Shown here one piece after another: positions 16,976-25,574 of a DNA stretch of 64,000 nt. Position 1 is the first letter of the stretch. Each line of letters begins with the position of its first letter. The notes under the pieces were generated by a model. The model did not search any database. It saw only the letters and a list, made by a program, of their open reading frames with translations, and was not told the origin of the DNA. Made by a program: the position numbers and the translations under genes. The stretch is from Streptomyces sp. GS7 (GTDB taxonomy: Bacteria > Actinomycetota > Actinomycetes > Streptomycetales > Streptomycetaceae), in the NCBI RefSeq assembly GCF_009834125.1, contig NZ_CP047146.1, positions 8,393,501-8,457,500 on the forward strand. Direction: 5' to 3'.

Positions 16976-17887
16976 ATGACGAACAACAGCACTTCCCCGA
17001 CGCGGCTCGCGCCGCCGATCGGAGGGTTCCAGGAGATCGACGGCCGTCGCGTCTTCGTGCATCGGTCGGGCGGCGGCGGACCGGCCGTGGTGTTCCTGCC
17101 GGGCGCCAGCGCGGTCGGCCTGGACTACTTCGGTGTCCAGCAACAGGTTTCGCGGTTCACCACCGCCGTGGTGTACGACCGCGGCGGCACGGGCTACAGC
17201 GATCCCCTCCCGCTGCCGCGCACCGCCACCGCGGTCGCCACGGAACTGCGCGAGGTGCTGCGCGCCCAGGACATCGCCGCCCCCTACGTTCTGGTGCCGC
17301 ACTCCCTCGGCGGCTTCTACGCGCACCGGTTCGCGCAGCTGTACCCGCAGGACGTGGCCGGGCTGGTCTGGTTGGATGCCCTGCACCGCGACTGGGACGA
17401 CTTCATGCCGCCCGCGGCGGGTCTGGCCGCGGTCGAGCAGATGGCACCTGATCGGGAGCAGTTGGAACGGATGCGCCCGGCCCTGCGCGAGATGGGCGCC
17501 GAGTTGCTCGCGGACTACCCGGAGCACATACGGCAGGCGCTGATCGATGCCAAGGCGAGTGACGAATGGACCCGGTCCGGCATCGCCGAGCGCACCAAGT
17601 TGGCCGAACTCGCCACCGAACTGCGGGCCGGGCCGGACCTTCCCGACGTCCCGTTGGTCGCTCTCACCGTGGTCGGCAGCGACCCCGCCCAGCAGGCGCT
17701 GACGTCGGAGCGGACGCTGCGAGAGATGCATGACGGCCACACGAGGATGGACGCGGCCCTGGTGAGCGCGGTCTCGGACGGGGAACAACGCATCCTCTCC
17801 GACACCGTCCACCACCGGCTCTGCTTCGACCGGCCCGATGCCGTGGTCCAGGCGATTCGCGACGCCCTCGACCGAGTTCGCCCCTAA
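16976..17887 (+). CDS. Alpha/beta hydrolase
   Basis: 303-residue alpha/beta-hydrolase-fold enzyme. The oxyanion strand VVFLPGASAVGLDYF, the nucleophile elbow VPHSLGGFYAHRFA (Ser near residue 112) and a late His in SDTVHHRLCFDRP are visible. Likely an esterase or related hydrolase; substrate unknown. The gene has a MerR-type promoter and precedes a MerR gene by 44 bases, so enzyme and regulator probably form an effector-induced pair. Confidence 0.87.
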   Translation: MTNNSTSPTRLAPPIGGFQEIDGRRVFVHRSGGGGPAVVFLPGASAVGLDYFGVQQQVSRFTTAVVYDRGGTGYSDPLPLPRTATAVATELREVLRAQDIAAPYVLVPHSLGGFYAHRFAQLYPQDVAGLVWLDALHRDWDDFMPPAAGLAAVEQMAPDREQLERMRPALREMGAELLADYPEHIRQALIDAKASDEWTRSGIAERTKLAELATELRAGPDLPDVPLVALTVVGSDPAQQALTSERTLREMHDGHTRMDAALVSAVSDGEQRILSDTVHHRLCFDRPDAVVQAIRDALDRVRP

Positions 17888-17931
17888 CTAGACTCGGCGC
17901 GACCACGTTTGACGAAGACCCGAGGGGGACG

Positions 17932-18669
17932 GTGCTCACGATCAGCCAGCTCGCGGCAACCGCCGGCGTGACCGTGCGCACCGTTCGCCACTACCACCAC
18001 GTCGGGCTGTTGCCCGAGCCCGAGCGCGATGCCTCCGGCTACCGCCGCTACGGCGCGCAGGCGGCGGTGGATCTCATCCGGATCAGGACCCTCGCCGATG
18101 CGGGGGTGCCGCTGGCCCGTATCGACGCGATGCTGCATGCGCAGCCGGCCGAATTCGCCGCGGCCGTCACCGACCTCGACGCCGCATTGCAGCGCAAGAT
18201 CGACCAGCTCACCGCATACCGCCGCCGGATCGCCGAACTGGCCGGCGGCGAAAGGCTTGTGCTGCCCCCCGAGGTGGTCGCGCTCCTGGACCGGATGCGC
18301 GGTCTCGGGATCGGCGAACTGAGGGTACGGGTCGAGCGCGACGCGTGGATCCTGATGCAGGCGCTGGAGCCGCACGCCGTGCCGCAGCGGATACGGGAGA
18401 AGAACGCCGGCTTCGACGACCCCGAGACGACGCGCCTGTATCTCGCCTGTGACCGATCAGTCGACTGGGATCCGCACGATCCACGCCTGGACCGGCTCAT
18501 CGACGAGCTGGACACCTGGGAGATCGCACACGAACGGGACGGCAGCCGGGCGGGGTACCGGAAGCTGGTCTCCTCCCGGATCTCCGATGCGTCACCGGCA
18601 TGGCAACGCATCGTCGATGCGCTCGCACACCGCGCCGAGCGGCGCCGAACCGCCGGGCACGACAGCTGA
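17932..18669 (+). CDS. MerR-family transcriptional regulator
   Basis: 245 residues. The N-terminal MerR helix-turn-helix reads LTISQLAATAGVTVRTVRHYHHVGLLPEP, then GYRRYGAQAAVDLIRIRTLADAGVPL. A coiled-coil dimer helix follows (ALQRKIDQLTAYRRRIAEL), and a roughly 130-residue C-terminal effector domain of unknown ligand. GTG 17932 gives the usual MerR N-terminus. It lies directly after the hydrolase gene whose promoter has a MerR-type dyad. Confidence 0.9.
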   Translation: MLTISQLAATAGVTVRTVRHYHHVGLLPEPERDASGYRRYGAQAAVDLIRIRTLADAGVPLARIDAMLHAQPAEFAAAVTDLDAALQRKIDQLTAYRRRIAELAGGERLVLPPEVVALLDRMRGLGIGELRVRVERDAWILMQALEPHAVPQRIREKNAGFDDPETTRLYLACDRSVDWDPHDPRLDRLIDELDTWEIAHERDGSRAGYRKLVSSRISDASPAWQRIVDALAHRAERRRTAGHDS

Positions 18670-18983
18670 AGCCGGCACCCCGGCCACGTGCCGGAGTGCC
18701 GCGGTAGCCGCTGCCCCGGCACCGGACCGAGCACGCCGGCCGGCCACTCCGAGCGTCGCGGCCGGCCGGCCCGACGAACGGCCCGGTGCGGCCCGCCCGA
18801 TGGCTGCGCGCAGGCGAGTGCTCCAGCCGTCAGGCGTCGCGGCGGCGGGCGGTCTCCCAGCGACCGACTACTCGCGCGCTCGACCACATGCGGCGGGAAC
18901 ACACGGCTGGAACACCACGCAACAACACACACTCCAGCTAGCGCTTGCTTGCAAAAGTTAGCACCAGCGTGCACCATCGAGAC
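18670..18983. other. Intergenic region before the XRE gene
   Basis: No gene recognised. The last 50 bases hold an imperfect dyad beginning GCTAGCGCTTGC and ending GTTAGC, just before the XRE start. It may be the XRE gene's own promoter/operator. Confidence 0.4.
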
Positions 18984-19439
18984 ATGGCATCACTCAATGT
19001 CGGCAATCTCGGCGAGTTCCTGCGGGAGCAGCGGCGCACCGCGCAGCTGAGCCTGCGGCAGCTGGCCGATGCCGCGGGGGTGTCCAACCCGTACCTCAGC
19101 CAGATCGAGCGCGGCCTGCGCAAGCCGAGTGCGGAGATCCTGCAGCAGCTGGCCAAGGCGCTGCGGATATCCGCGGAGACGCTGTACGTCCAGGCCGGGA
19201 TCCTCGACGAGCGGCGCGGTCTGGACGGGGTCGAGGTGCAGACCGCGATACTCACCGACCCGTCGCTGAACGAGCGGCAGAAGCAGGTGCTGCTCCAGAT
19301 CTACGAGTCCTTCCGCAAGGAGAACGGGATCGCCGGCGACGGCGCGGACGACAGCGGCGCGAGCGGCGGAGAAGAAGAAGGCCCCGGCGCGACGCACCCC
19401 CATGAGGCAGAGGCCGACGGCGGCCCGCACGCCACCTGA
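18984..19439 (+). CDS. XRE-family helix-turn-helix regulator
   Basis: 151 residues. A lambda-repressor-type HTH occupies residues 9-65: LGEFLREQRRTAQLSLRQLA, then SNPYLSQIERGLRKPSAEILQQLAKALRIS. A short helical segment follows (SLNERQKQVLLQIYESFRKE), then a disordered acidic tail (EEEGPGATHPHEAEADGG). It lies 33 bases before an HBHA-like gene and is probably cotranscribed with it. ATG 18984 places the HTH at the normal distance from the N-terminus. Confidence 0.88.
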   Translation: MASLNVGNLGEFLREQRRTAQLSLRQLADAAGVSNPYLSQIERGLRKPSAEILQQLAKALRISAETLYVQAGILDERRGLDGVEVQTAILTDPSLNERQKQVLLQIYESFRKENGIAGDGADDSGASGGEEEGPGATHPHEAEADGGPHAT

Positions 19440-19472
19440 GCAACCGCATTCGTTTCCAGGAGGAACCACGTC

Positions 19473-20114
19473 ATGGCCATCAACACCGATGACCTCCGCA
19501 AGGCCCTGACCGACGCGACCCCGCTGTACGCGCTGGCCGGCACCGCCGATCTCGCCGCCGAGAAGCTGGGCGAGGTGCCGCAGTTGGTCGAGCGGATCCG
19601 GGCCGAGGCGCCCAAGCGCTTCGAGTCCGTCCGCAGCACCGACCCCAAGGACGTCCAGGCGCTGGTCGCCAAGCAGGCCAAGGAGGCCCAGGACAAGCTC
19701 GTCGAGCTGCTGGGCTCGCTGGACGGCGACCTGAAGAAGTTCCGCGACCAGGCCCAGGAGCTGGCGCTGCGCGGCGTCGGCCGGGCCGCCGAGGTCGCGG
19801 TGCAGGCCCGCGAGACGTACGACGAGCTGGCCGAGCGCGGCCGGGGCGCCGTGCAGACCTGGCGCGGCGGAGCCGCCGAGCAGGTCGAGGAGCTGGCGGT
19901 GGCGATCGAGCCGGAGCAGGCGGGCAAGAGCGACGCGAAGAACAGCTCGGACGCCGCCGGCCGCCCGAAGACCGTGCCCGCCAACGGGGCCCGTACCGAG
20001 GCCAAGGCCACCGCGTCGACGCAGCCCCGGCCCGCCGAGGCCAAGAAGCCCGCCGCGCCGCGCAAGCCGGCGTCGGGCCCGGCGCGGAAGAACACCCCGC
20101 CGACCTCGAAGTGA
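19473..20114 (+). CDS. Heparin-binding-hemagglutinin-like (HBHA) protein
   Basis: 213 residues. An alpha-helical coiled-coil region (about 1-145: LRKALTDATPLYALAGTADL, then DVQALVAKQAKEAQDKLVEL) is followed by a Lys/Ala/Pro-rich basic tail ending KPASGPARKNTPPTSK. This is the architecture of mycobacterial HBHA, whose tail binds polyanions. Streptomyces members are widespread but of uncertain role, perhaps in cell-surface or nucleoid organisation. AGGAGGAA precedes ATG 19473. Likely in one operon with the XRE regulator. Confidence 0.8.
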   Translation: MAINTDDLRKALTDATPLYALAGTADLAAEKLGEVPQLVERIRAEAPKRFESVRSTDPKDVQALVAKQAKEAQDKLVELLGSLDGDLKKFRDQAQELALRGVGRAAEVAVQARETYDELAERGRGAVQTWRGGAAEQVEELAVAIEPEQAGKSDAKNSSDAAGRPKTVPANGARTEAKATASTQPRPAEAKKPAAPRKPASGPARKNTPPTSK

Positions 20115-20352
20115 GCCGGAGCACAGGACGGCACGGCGGCAGCCGGCCTGCCGTGCGCGGCTGACCGATCGGCGGCACCCCGGATCGCAGCGGATTCCCG
20201 CGGATCCGAACGGGCCGGGCACTCCCCACGTGTCCGGCCCGTTGTGCGGGTACGGTGGGCGCAGAGGTTCGGGCAGAAGGTCCGGCGGAAGTTCTAGCGG
20301 CCACTAGAGACCGAGTGACAGACCGAGATTGCTGGCGAACGGCCAACGGGCG

Positions 20353-20709
20353 GTGGATGGCGTGCTGATTTACGGGTTCCAGAGCATTCTGAGCTGGGTG
20401 CAGCTCGCCCTCGGCGTGTTCGCCGCGGTGATGCTCGTCGACGCGGCGGTGCGCCGCGAGGACGCCTATCGCGCGGCGAGCAAGCAGAACAAGGGCATGT
20501 GGCTGATCTTCCTGGGGCTCGCCACGGCGCTGCTGTTCCTGCTGCCGCTGATGTCGTTCCTGCCGATCATCGGCGTGATCGCGGTGATCGTCTACACCGT
20601 GGACGTCCGCCCCGCGCTGCGCGAGGTCACCGGCGGCGGGCGCGGACCGCGGCGCGGCGGCGGCTCCAGCTCGGACGGTCCCTACGGGCCGTACAACGGC
20701 CGCCGGTGA
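20353..20709 (+). CDS. DUF2516-family membrane protein
   Basis: About 118 residues. Two hydrophobic segments (SILSWVQLALGVFAAVMLVD and MWLIFLGLATALLFLLPLMS) are followed by a third (FLPIIGVIAVIVYTVDVRPA) and a Gly/Arg-rich cytosolic tail. Matches the actinobacterial DUF2516 pattern, function unknown. The start is uncertain: GTG 20353, GTG 20362 or TTG 20329 are in frame; 20353 is chosen to keep the first helix at the N-terminus. Confidence 0.75.
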   Translation: MDGVLIYGFQSILSWVQLALGVFAAVMLVDAAVRREDAYRAASKQNKGMWLIFLGLATALLFLLPLMSFLPIIGVIAVIVYTVDVRPALREVTGGGRGPRRGGGSSSDGPYGPYNGRR

Positions 20710-20738
20710 GCACACCCGAGCGCGGCGACTGACGACAG

Positions 20739-20771
20739 ACCGGGCAGGTCCCCCCGAGGGACCTGCCCGGT
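20739..20771. terminator. Bidirectional terminator hairpin
   Basis: ACCGGGCAGGTCCC (20739-20752) pairs perfectly with GGGACCTGCCCGGT (20758-20771) around a five-base loop, followed by TTTCGT. It separates the DUF2516 gene (+) from the convergent PP2C phosphatase gene (-). Confidence 0.85.
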
Positions 20772-20817
20772 TTCGTCGGTGCCGCGGTAGTGCGTCCGGC
20801 GCCCCGCCGGCCCGTGC

Positions 20818-22416
20818 CTAACGGCGGTCGAGCAGCAGCACGGCCACGTCGTCGGTGAGTTCCCCGCCGTTCAGATCGCGCACCTCGCGGACCGAGGCGT
20901 CCAGCAGTTCCTCGCCCTGGAGGCCGGCGGCCAGCTGGCGGGTGACGAGTTCGGCCATGCCCTCCTGGCCGAGGCGCTGGTTGCCCTCGCCGATGCGGCC
21001 CTCGATGAGACCGTCGGTGTACATCATCAGGCTCCAGGCGCTGCCCAGTTCGACCTGGCGGCGCGGCCAGCGGGCGTCGGGCAGCAGCCCCAGCGCCGGG
21101 CCGCCGAACTCGTACGGCAGCAGCTGCGGCTGCTCCCCGGCGCGGGCCAGCAGGGGCGCGGGGTGGCCCGCCAGGCACAGGCCGGCCCGACGGCCGTCCT
21201 CGGAGATGTCGACGGTGCACAGCGTCGCGAAGATCTCGTCGTCGGCACGCTCGTTCTCCAGCACCTTCTGGAGGGTGGCCAGCAGCTCGTCGCCGTACAG
21301 CCCGGCGAAGGTCAACGCCCGCCAGGCGATGCGGAGTTCCACGCCGAGCGCGGCCTCGTCGGGGCCGTGGCCGCAGACGTCGCCGATCATGGCGTGGACG
21401 GTGCCGTCCGGAGTGCGGACCGTGTCGTAGAAGTCGCCGCCCAAAAGGGCGCGGCTGCGCCCGGGGCGGTAGCAGGCGGCGAACCGCAGGTCGGAGCCGT
21501 CCAGCAGGGGTGTCGGCAGCAGGCCGCGCTCCAGGCGGGCGTTCTCCTGGGCGAGCATCCGGGACTCGGTGAGCTGGCGCTGGGCCAGATCGGCGCGTTT
21601 GCGTTCCACGGCGTAGCGCACCGCGCGGCTGAGCACCGCGCCGTCCAGCTCGTCGCGGAAGAGGTAGTCCTGGGCGCCGACGCGCACCGCGTCCGCGGCC
21701 CGCTCGGCGTCCGTCTCGCAGGTGAGGACGAGGACGGCGTGTGCGGGAGCCATCCGCAGCACGTCGTGGAGCGCGCCCAGCTCGTCGCCCCGGGCGGCGT
21801 CGGCGGCCCGCTCCTCGCCGTCGGCCGGGGTGAGGTCGAGCAGGATGCAGTGCACGTCGTCGGTGAGCAGCCGCTCGGCCTCGGTGAGGTTGCGGGCGGT
21901 GCGCAGCCGGACCTTGCGGCCGGCCCAGTCCCACATCTCCGGGACGTGGTTGTTCGGGTCCTCGCCTATGAGGAGCAGGGTCAGGCCCTGGGGTGTGGAC
22001 ACCTGGGGACGGGAGTCCGGGGTGGCCGATTCCTCGCGGGTGGACTCCCCGCCGGCGGCGCCCTTGGCCGAGGACCCGTCGGACGTGGCGGGGGTCACCA
22101 CACCGGTCGCGGGGTCGGCGGCATGGTCGTCGGCCAGGTGGGCAGCAGCCTCTTCGGCCGAAAGTCGACGCTCGGTGGCCTGGTGCGGAAGCCGGGACTC
22201 CGGGAGGCCCTTGGGCAGCGGGGCGGAGCCGGTGGCCGCAGGAGACGCCGCCAGGGGCGTACCGACCGCCTCCGGCGTGCGCGCAGTCCCGAGGCAGCCC
22301 CCGTGCGCCGGTACGCCGACGGCCGCCGCGCGGGCGTTCTCCGCGCAGCCGTCGTCCACCGGTGCCGCCTGGTGCGGCAGCACGACCGACCGCCGGTGCG
22401 GTGCGGGTACGGGCAT
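20818..22416 (-). CDS. RsbU-type PP2C phosphatase with receiver-like domain
   Basis: 532 residues in three parts. The first 140 are low-complexity and Ala/Pro-rich. Residues about 142-265 resemble a response-regulator receiver (LTLLLIGEDPNN, CILLDLTPAD, HAVLVLTCETDAE, GAQDYLFRDEL). A PP2C/SpoIIE phosphatase domain follows, with metal-binding motifs GGDFYDTV, IGDVCGHGPDEAALG and MYTDGLIE. Such proteins dephosphorylate anti-anti-sigma factors in stress or developmental signalling. The receiver-like part keeps the Asp-containing LLDLTP strand. Confidence 0.88.
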   Translation of the reverse strand: MPVPAPHRRSVVLPHQAAPVDDGCAENARAAAVGVPAHGGCLGTARTPEAVGTPLAASPAATGSAPLPKGLPESRLPHQATERRLSAEEAAAHLADDHAADPATGVVTPATSDGSSAKGAAGGESTREESATPDSRPQVSTPQGLTLLLIGEDPNNHVPEMWDWAGRKVRLRTARNLTEAERLLTDDVHCILLDLTPADGEERAADAARGDELGALHDVLRMAPAHAVLVLTCETDAERAADAVRVGAQDYLFRDELDGAVLSRAVRYAVERKRADLAQRQLTESRMLAQENARLERGLLPTPLLDGSDLRFAACYRPGRSRALLGGDFYDTVRTPDGTVHAMIGDVCGHGPDEAALGVELRIAWRALTFAGLYGDELLATLQKVLENERADDEIFATLCTVDISEDGRRAGLCLAGHPAPLLARAGEQPQLLPYEFGGPALGLLPDARWPRRQVELGSAWSLMMYTDGLIEGRIGEGNQRLGQEGMAELVTRQLAAGLQGEELLDASVREVRDLNGGELTDDVAVLLLDRR

Positions 22417-22793
22417 GGGTCTGCTTCCTTCCCTCCCCCCGAGGGGTGCGGTGGTGCGCCGACCGGCACATCACCACGTCCGGCTCGGCCGCGCTCGTTG
22501 GTCGAATGAGTGGGGTTCTGCCGGGCGTCGAATGGCGACCATAGCGCCAGTACGGCCCGGCATGGAATGGGCCAAGGCAATCCGCCAACGTCATATGCCG
22601 CGGCTCATAAGCGATTTCACCTGGGGCGGGTGGAAATCGGAATGACGAACATCACCCCGGACGACCGCATTCAGCTACGAGTCCACTACGGATGGGCACC
22701 TGTTCGCACCCCTCGGCCACTCCTCCGAAATTAAACAATCCGGCCCTTCGCACCGCCATTCGGCAAATACTGGCCGGCCGAAAATGTCCGGGA
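22417..22793. other. Intergenic region with reduced GC
   Basis: About 380 bases between two minus-strand genes, with more A/T than its surroundings (for example around 22600-22780). No ORF with a ribosome site or family similarity; the proximal part must hold the phosphatase promoter. Confidence 0.45.
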
Positions 22794-23969
22794 TCACTCC
22801 ACCCCGCTATTGACACCGCCGCCGGAATCCCCGTCGGGGCGTACGACACCGAGGATCGGCATCGAGCCGGCACCGGTGATCGTCACCTGCCGCCCGGGCC
22901 GCGGCGCGTGCACGATCGCGCCGTCGCCGAGATACATGCCGACATGGCTGGCGTCGGAAAAATAAATGATCAAGTCGCCGGGCCGCATTTCCCTGAGCGC
23001 CACCCTCGGGAGCTGCCGCCACTGCTCCTGCGAGGTCCGCGGAATCGTCCGGCCGGCGGCCTGCCAGGACCGCAGGGTCAGCCCGGAGCAGTCGAACGTG
23101 TCCGGACCCACCGCCCCCCAGACGTAATCCTTGCCGATCTGCGTGGTCGCGTACGAAATCGCCTTCTTGCCCTGATCGGATGCTTTGTTGGTGATCTCTT
23201 TCAGTACGCCGGAGTCGAGCCATTTCTGCTGGGCCAGCAGCGCCTGGTCGTCCTCCAGTTTCCGCAGCCGGTCCTTTTCCTTGGCGGCCAGCCGGGATTC
23301 CAGCGCTTTCGCCGCGTCGATCTTGCTATTGATCTCCTTGCGGGCCGCGTCCTTCTTCTTGCGGTTGGCCTCCAGCTGCTCCCACCGGTCGCTGGCGGAC
23401 CGCGCATAGCCCTCCAAGTCGCTTTTCAGATGCGTGAGTTGGTTGATCACGCCCTTGGCCGCCTGCTGCCCCTTGCGGGCCAGGTCGGCATTGTCGAGAA
23501 AGGCTTCCGGGTCGGCGCTGAGGATCAGCTTCGCCTCGGTGGGGATCCCGCCGCCGCGGTACTGGGCACTGGCCAGCGCGCCGGCCTGGCGTTTGAGGGC
23601 GGCGAGTTTGCGCTGCGCGCCGTCGATGGTGCGGGCGAGGTCGACGATCTCCTTTTCCTGGAGCCGTACCTGTTCCTCCGCGGCGTCATAGGCGTCGGTG
23701 GCCTGCTCCGCCTTGCGGTAGAGGCCCTCGATCTCCTTGCGGACGTCCTCCAGGTGCCGGGCCTCGCCGGTCGGGTCCGGACTGCGCTGCGCCGCGGTCG
23801 CCGTGCCGCCGAGCAGCCCCGTCGCACAGAGGACGACCGTGGTGCAGACCGCCAGCCGGCCGCCTCTGACCGCCCGCGCGGCCTGCGTCGCCGTTACGCC
23901 CCGTACACCCCGTACGCCCCGATCCTCACCCACGCCCCGAACGCCCTGTCGTGCCCCCTGGCTCCCCAC
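22794..23969 (-). CDS. Secreted NlpC/P60 peptidoglycan endopeptidase
   Basis: 391 residues. A signal sequence (LAVCTTVVLCATGLLGGTATAA) precedes a long coiled coil (about 70-260, rich in K/E/R/Q) and a C-terminal NlpC/P60 domain. The catalytic Cys is in TFDCSGLTLRSW, the His in SDASHVGMYLGDG, and the third polar residue in IVHAPRPG. It should cleave stem peptides of peptidoglycan, the coil acting as regulatory cap or spacer. The GTG at 23969 is supported by GGAGGTGACT. Divergent from pstS across about 300 bases. Confidence 0.9.
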   Translation of the reverse strand: MGSQGARQGVRGVGEDRGVRGVRGVTATQAARAVRGGRLAVCTTVVLCATGLLGGTATAAQRSPDPTGEARHLEDVRKEIEGLYRKAEQATDAYDAAEEQVRLQEKEIVDLARTIDGAQRKLAALKRQAGALASAQYRGGGIPTEAKLILSADPEAFLDNADLARKGQQAAKGVINQLTHLKSDLEGYARSASDRWEQLEANRKKKDAARKEINSKIDAAKALESRLAAKEKDRLRKLEDDQALLAQQKWLDSGVLKEITNKASDQGKKAISYATTQIGKDYVWGAVGPDTFDCSGLTLRSWQAAGRTIPRTSQEQWRQLPRVALREMRPGDLIIYFSDASHVGMYLGDGAIVHAPRPGRQVTITGAGSMPILGVVRPDGDSGGGVNSGVE

Positions 23970-24114
23970 CAGTCACCTCCGGTCGTTCCGCACCGATTCG
24001 TGCGCGCTCCTTCGGCGCGGATGCTGCCATACCGACCGGTACTTCAACAGAGCGACGAGCCGTTTTGTACGGGATACGGAGTGCTTCTCGCCTCGCACCC
24101 AGCTGACGGCCGAG

Positions 24115-24158
24115 GTTCACCGTGCGTTCACTCTGCTCCATCGGCCGCTTCACCTGAT
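24115..24158 (+). promoter_or_regulatory. PHO box upstream of pstS
   Basis: Four contiguous 11-base direct-repeat units: GTTCACCGTGC, GTTCACTCTGC, TCCATCGGCCG and CTTCACCTGAT. This matches the Streptomyces PhoP operator, made of 11-nt GTTCACC-type units, and lies about 120 bases before the pstS start. PhoP binding should activate the pst operon under phosphate starvation. Confidence 0.85.
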
Positions 24159-24276
24159 CTACCTAATTTCGGCCGTACCGAGTGCGCGTCACGCCGGAAG
24201 GCAACGTGATGCCGCCCTATCCCGTCACCACCCGCACGCCGAGGAAACGGCGCGCACCAGGAAGGAACTCTCGACA

Positions 24277-25404
24277 GTGAAGCTTCAGCGCAAGAACCGG
24301 GTTCGCGCCCTCGCCGTTGGCGCTCTCGCCGTCTCCGGTGCCCTGGCCCTGACCGCGTGCGGCTCCGACAACACCAGCGGCTCCAGCGGCGGCAGCGGCA
24401 GCTCCGCCAAGGCGGCCAACATCAAGTGCGACGGCAAGGGCAAGCTCCTCGCGTCCGGCTCGACGGCGCAGAAGAACGCCATGGACGTCTGGGTGCAGAG
24501 CTACTCGGGCGCCTGCTCGGGCACCGAGATCAACTACCAGGGCACGGGCTCGGGTGCCGGTGTCACCACCTTCCTCCAGGGCCAGACCGCCTTCGCCGGC
24601 TCCGACTCGGCCCTCAAGCCGGACGAGATCGCCAAGTCGAAGGCCGTCTGCAAGGGCGGCCAGGCCATCGACCTGCCGATGGTCGGCGGCCCGATCGCGG
24701 TCGGCTACAACGTCCCCGGCGTCGACAGCCTCGTCCTGGACGCGCCGACCCTGGCGAAGATCTTCGACTCGCAGATCACCAACTGGAACGACCCCGCGAT
24801 CAAGAAGCTGAACCCGGGCGCCAAGCTCCCGGACCTCAAGATCCAGGCGTTCCACCGCTCCGACGACTCGGGCACCACCGACAACTTCACCAAGTACCTC
24901 AAGGGCGCCGCCCCCGACGCCTGGAAGCACGAGCCGGGCAAGAAGTGGGAGGGCACCGGCGGCCAGGCGGCGTCCGGCTCGGCCGGCGTCTCCTCGCAGG
25001 TCAAGCAGACCAGCGGCGCGATCTCCTACTTCGAGCTGTCCTACGCGACGTCCGGCAAGATCCCGACGGTCAAGATCAACACCGGCGCCAAGGCCCCGGT
25101 CGAGGCCACCGTCGACAACGCCTCCAAGGCGATCGCCGAGGCCAAGCCGGCCGGGCAGGGCAACGACCTGGCGCTGAAGCTCAACTACGCCACCAAGGCC
25201 GAGGGCGCCTACCCGCTCACCCTCGTGACGTACGAGATCGCCTGCGACAAGGGCAACAAGGCCGACACCCTCGCCGCGACCAAGTCCTTCCTGACCTACG
25301 TCTCCAGCCAGGACGGCCAGAACGCCCTCAAGGCGCTCGGCTACGCCCCCATCCCCAACGAGACGATCGACAAGGTCCGCAAGACCGTCGCCTCGCTCTC
25401 CTGA
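24277..25404 (+). CDS. pstS: Phosphate ABC transporter, phosphate-binding lipoprotein
   Basis: 375-residue PstS. Lipobox LTACGSDN (Cys near 28) after a signal sequence, then a Ser/Gly linker, then the phosphate-binding fold: GSTAQKNAMDVW, YQGTGSGAGVTTFLQGQTAFAGSDSALK split over two strands, and RSDDSGTTDNFTKYL. The GTG at 24277 has GAAGGA ten bases upstream. It captures phosphate outside the membrane for PstCAB. Strong GC-rich codon use and a double hairpin after the stop suggest it is made in excess over the membrane subunits. Confidence 0.96.
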   Translation: MKLQRKNRVRALAVGALAVSGALALTACGSDNTSGSSGGSGSSAKAANIKCDGKGKLLASGSTAQKNAMDVWVQSYSGACSGTEINYQGTGSGAGVTTFLQGQTAFAGSDSALKPDEIAKSKAVCKGGQAIDLPMVGGPIAVGYNVPGVDSLVLDAPTLAKIFDSQITNWNDPAIKKLNPGAKLPDLKIQAFHRSDDSGTTDNFTKYLKGAAPDAWKHEPGKKWEGTGGQAASGSAGVSSQVKQTSGAISYFELSYATSGKIPTVKINTGAKAPVEATVDNASKAIAEAKPAGQGNDLALKLNYATKAEGAYPLTLVTYEIACDKGNKADTLAATKSFLTYVSSQDGQNALKALGYAPIPNETIDKVRKTVASLS

Positions 25405-25436
25405 CATTCCGGGCGGCGGCCCCAGTTCCCGCCGTA

Positions 25437-25502
25437 GGGGGTGAGGGGCCCGCTCCAGGGCCCCTCACCCCCGTACGGACCGGAGCCCTCCGGTCCGTAC
25501 GG
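25437..25502 (+). terminator. Double hairpin between pstS and pstC
   Basis: First stem: 15 perfect base pairs, 25437-25451 with 25458-25472, six-base loop. Second stem: CCGTACGGACCGG (25471-25483) with CCGGTCCGTACGG (25490-25502). They directly follow the pstS stop and probably act as a partial terminator or 3' stabiliser that lowers pstCAB relative to pstS. Confidence 0.75.
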
Positions 25503-25574
25503 CCACGGGGCCGCCGCCCGTCCGGTGCACCGCCGCGCCAGGAGCCCCCGCGGGCTCCGCAGACCGGAGAAACC

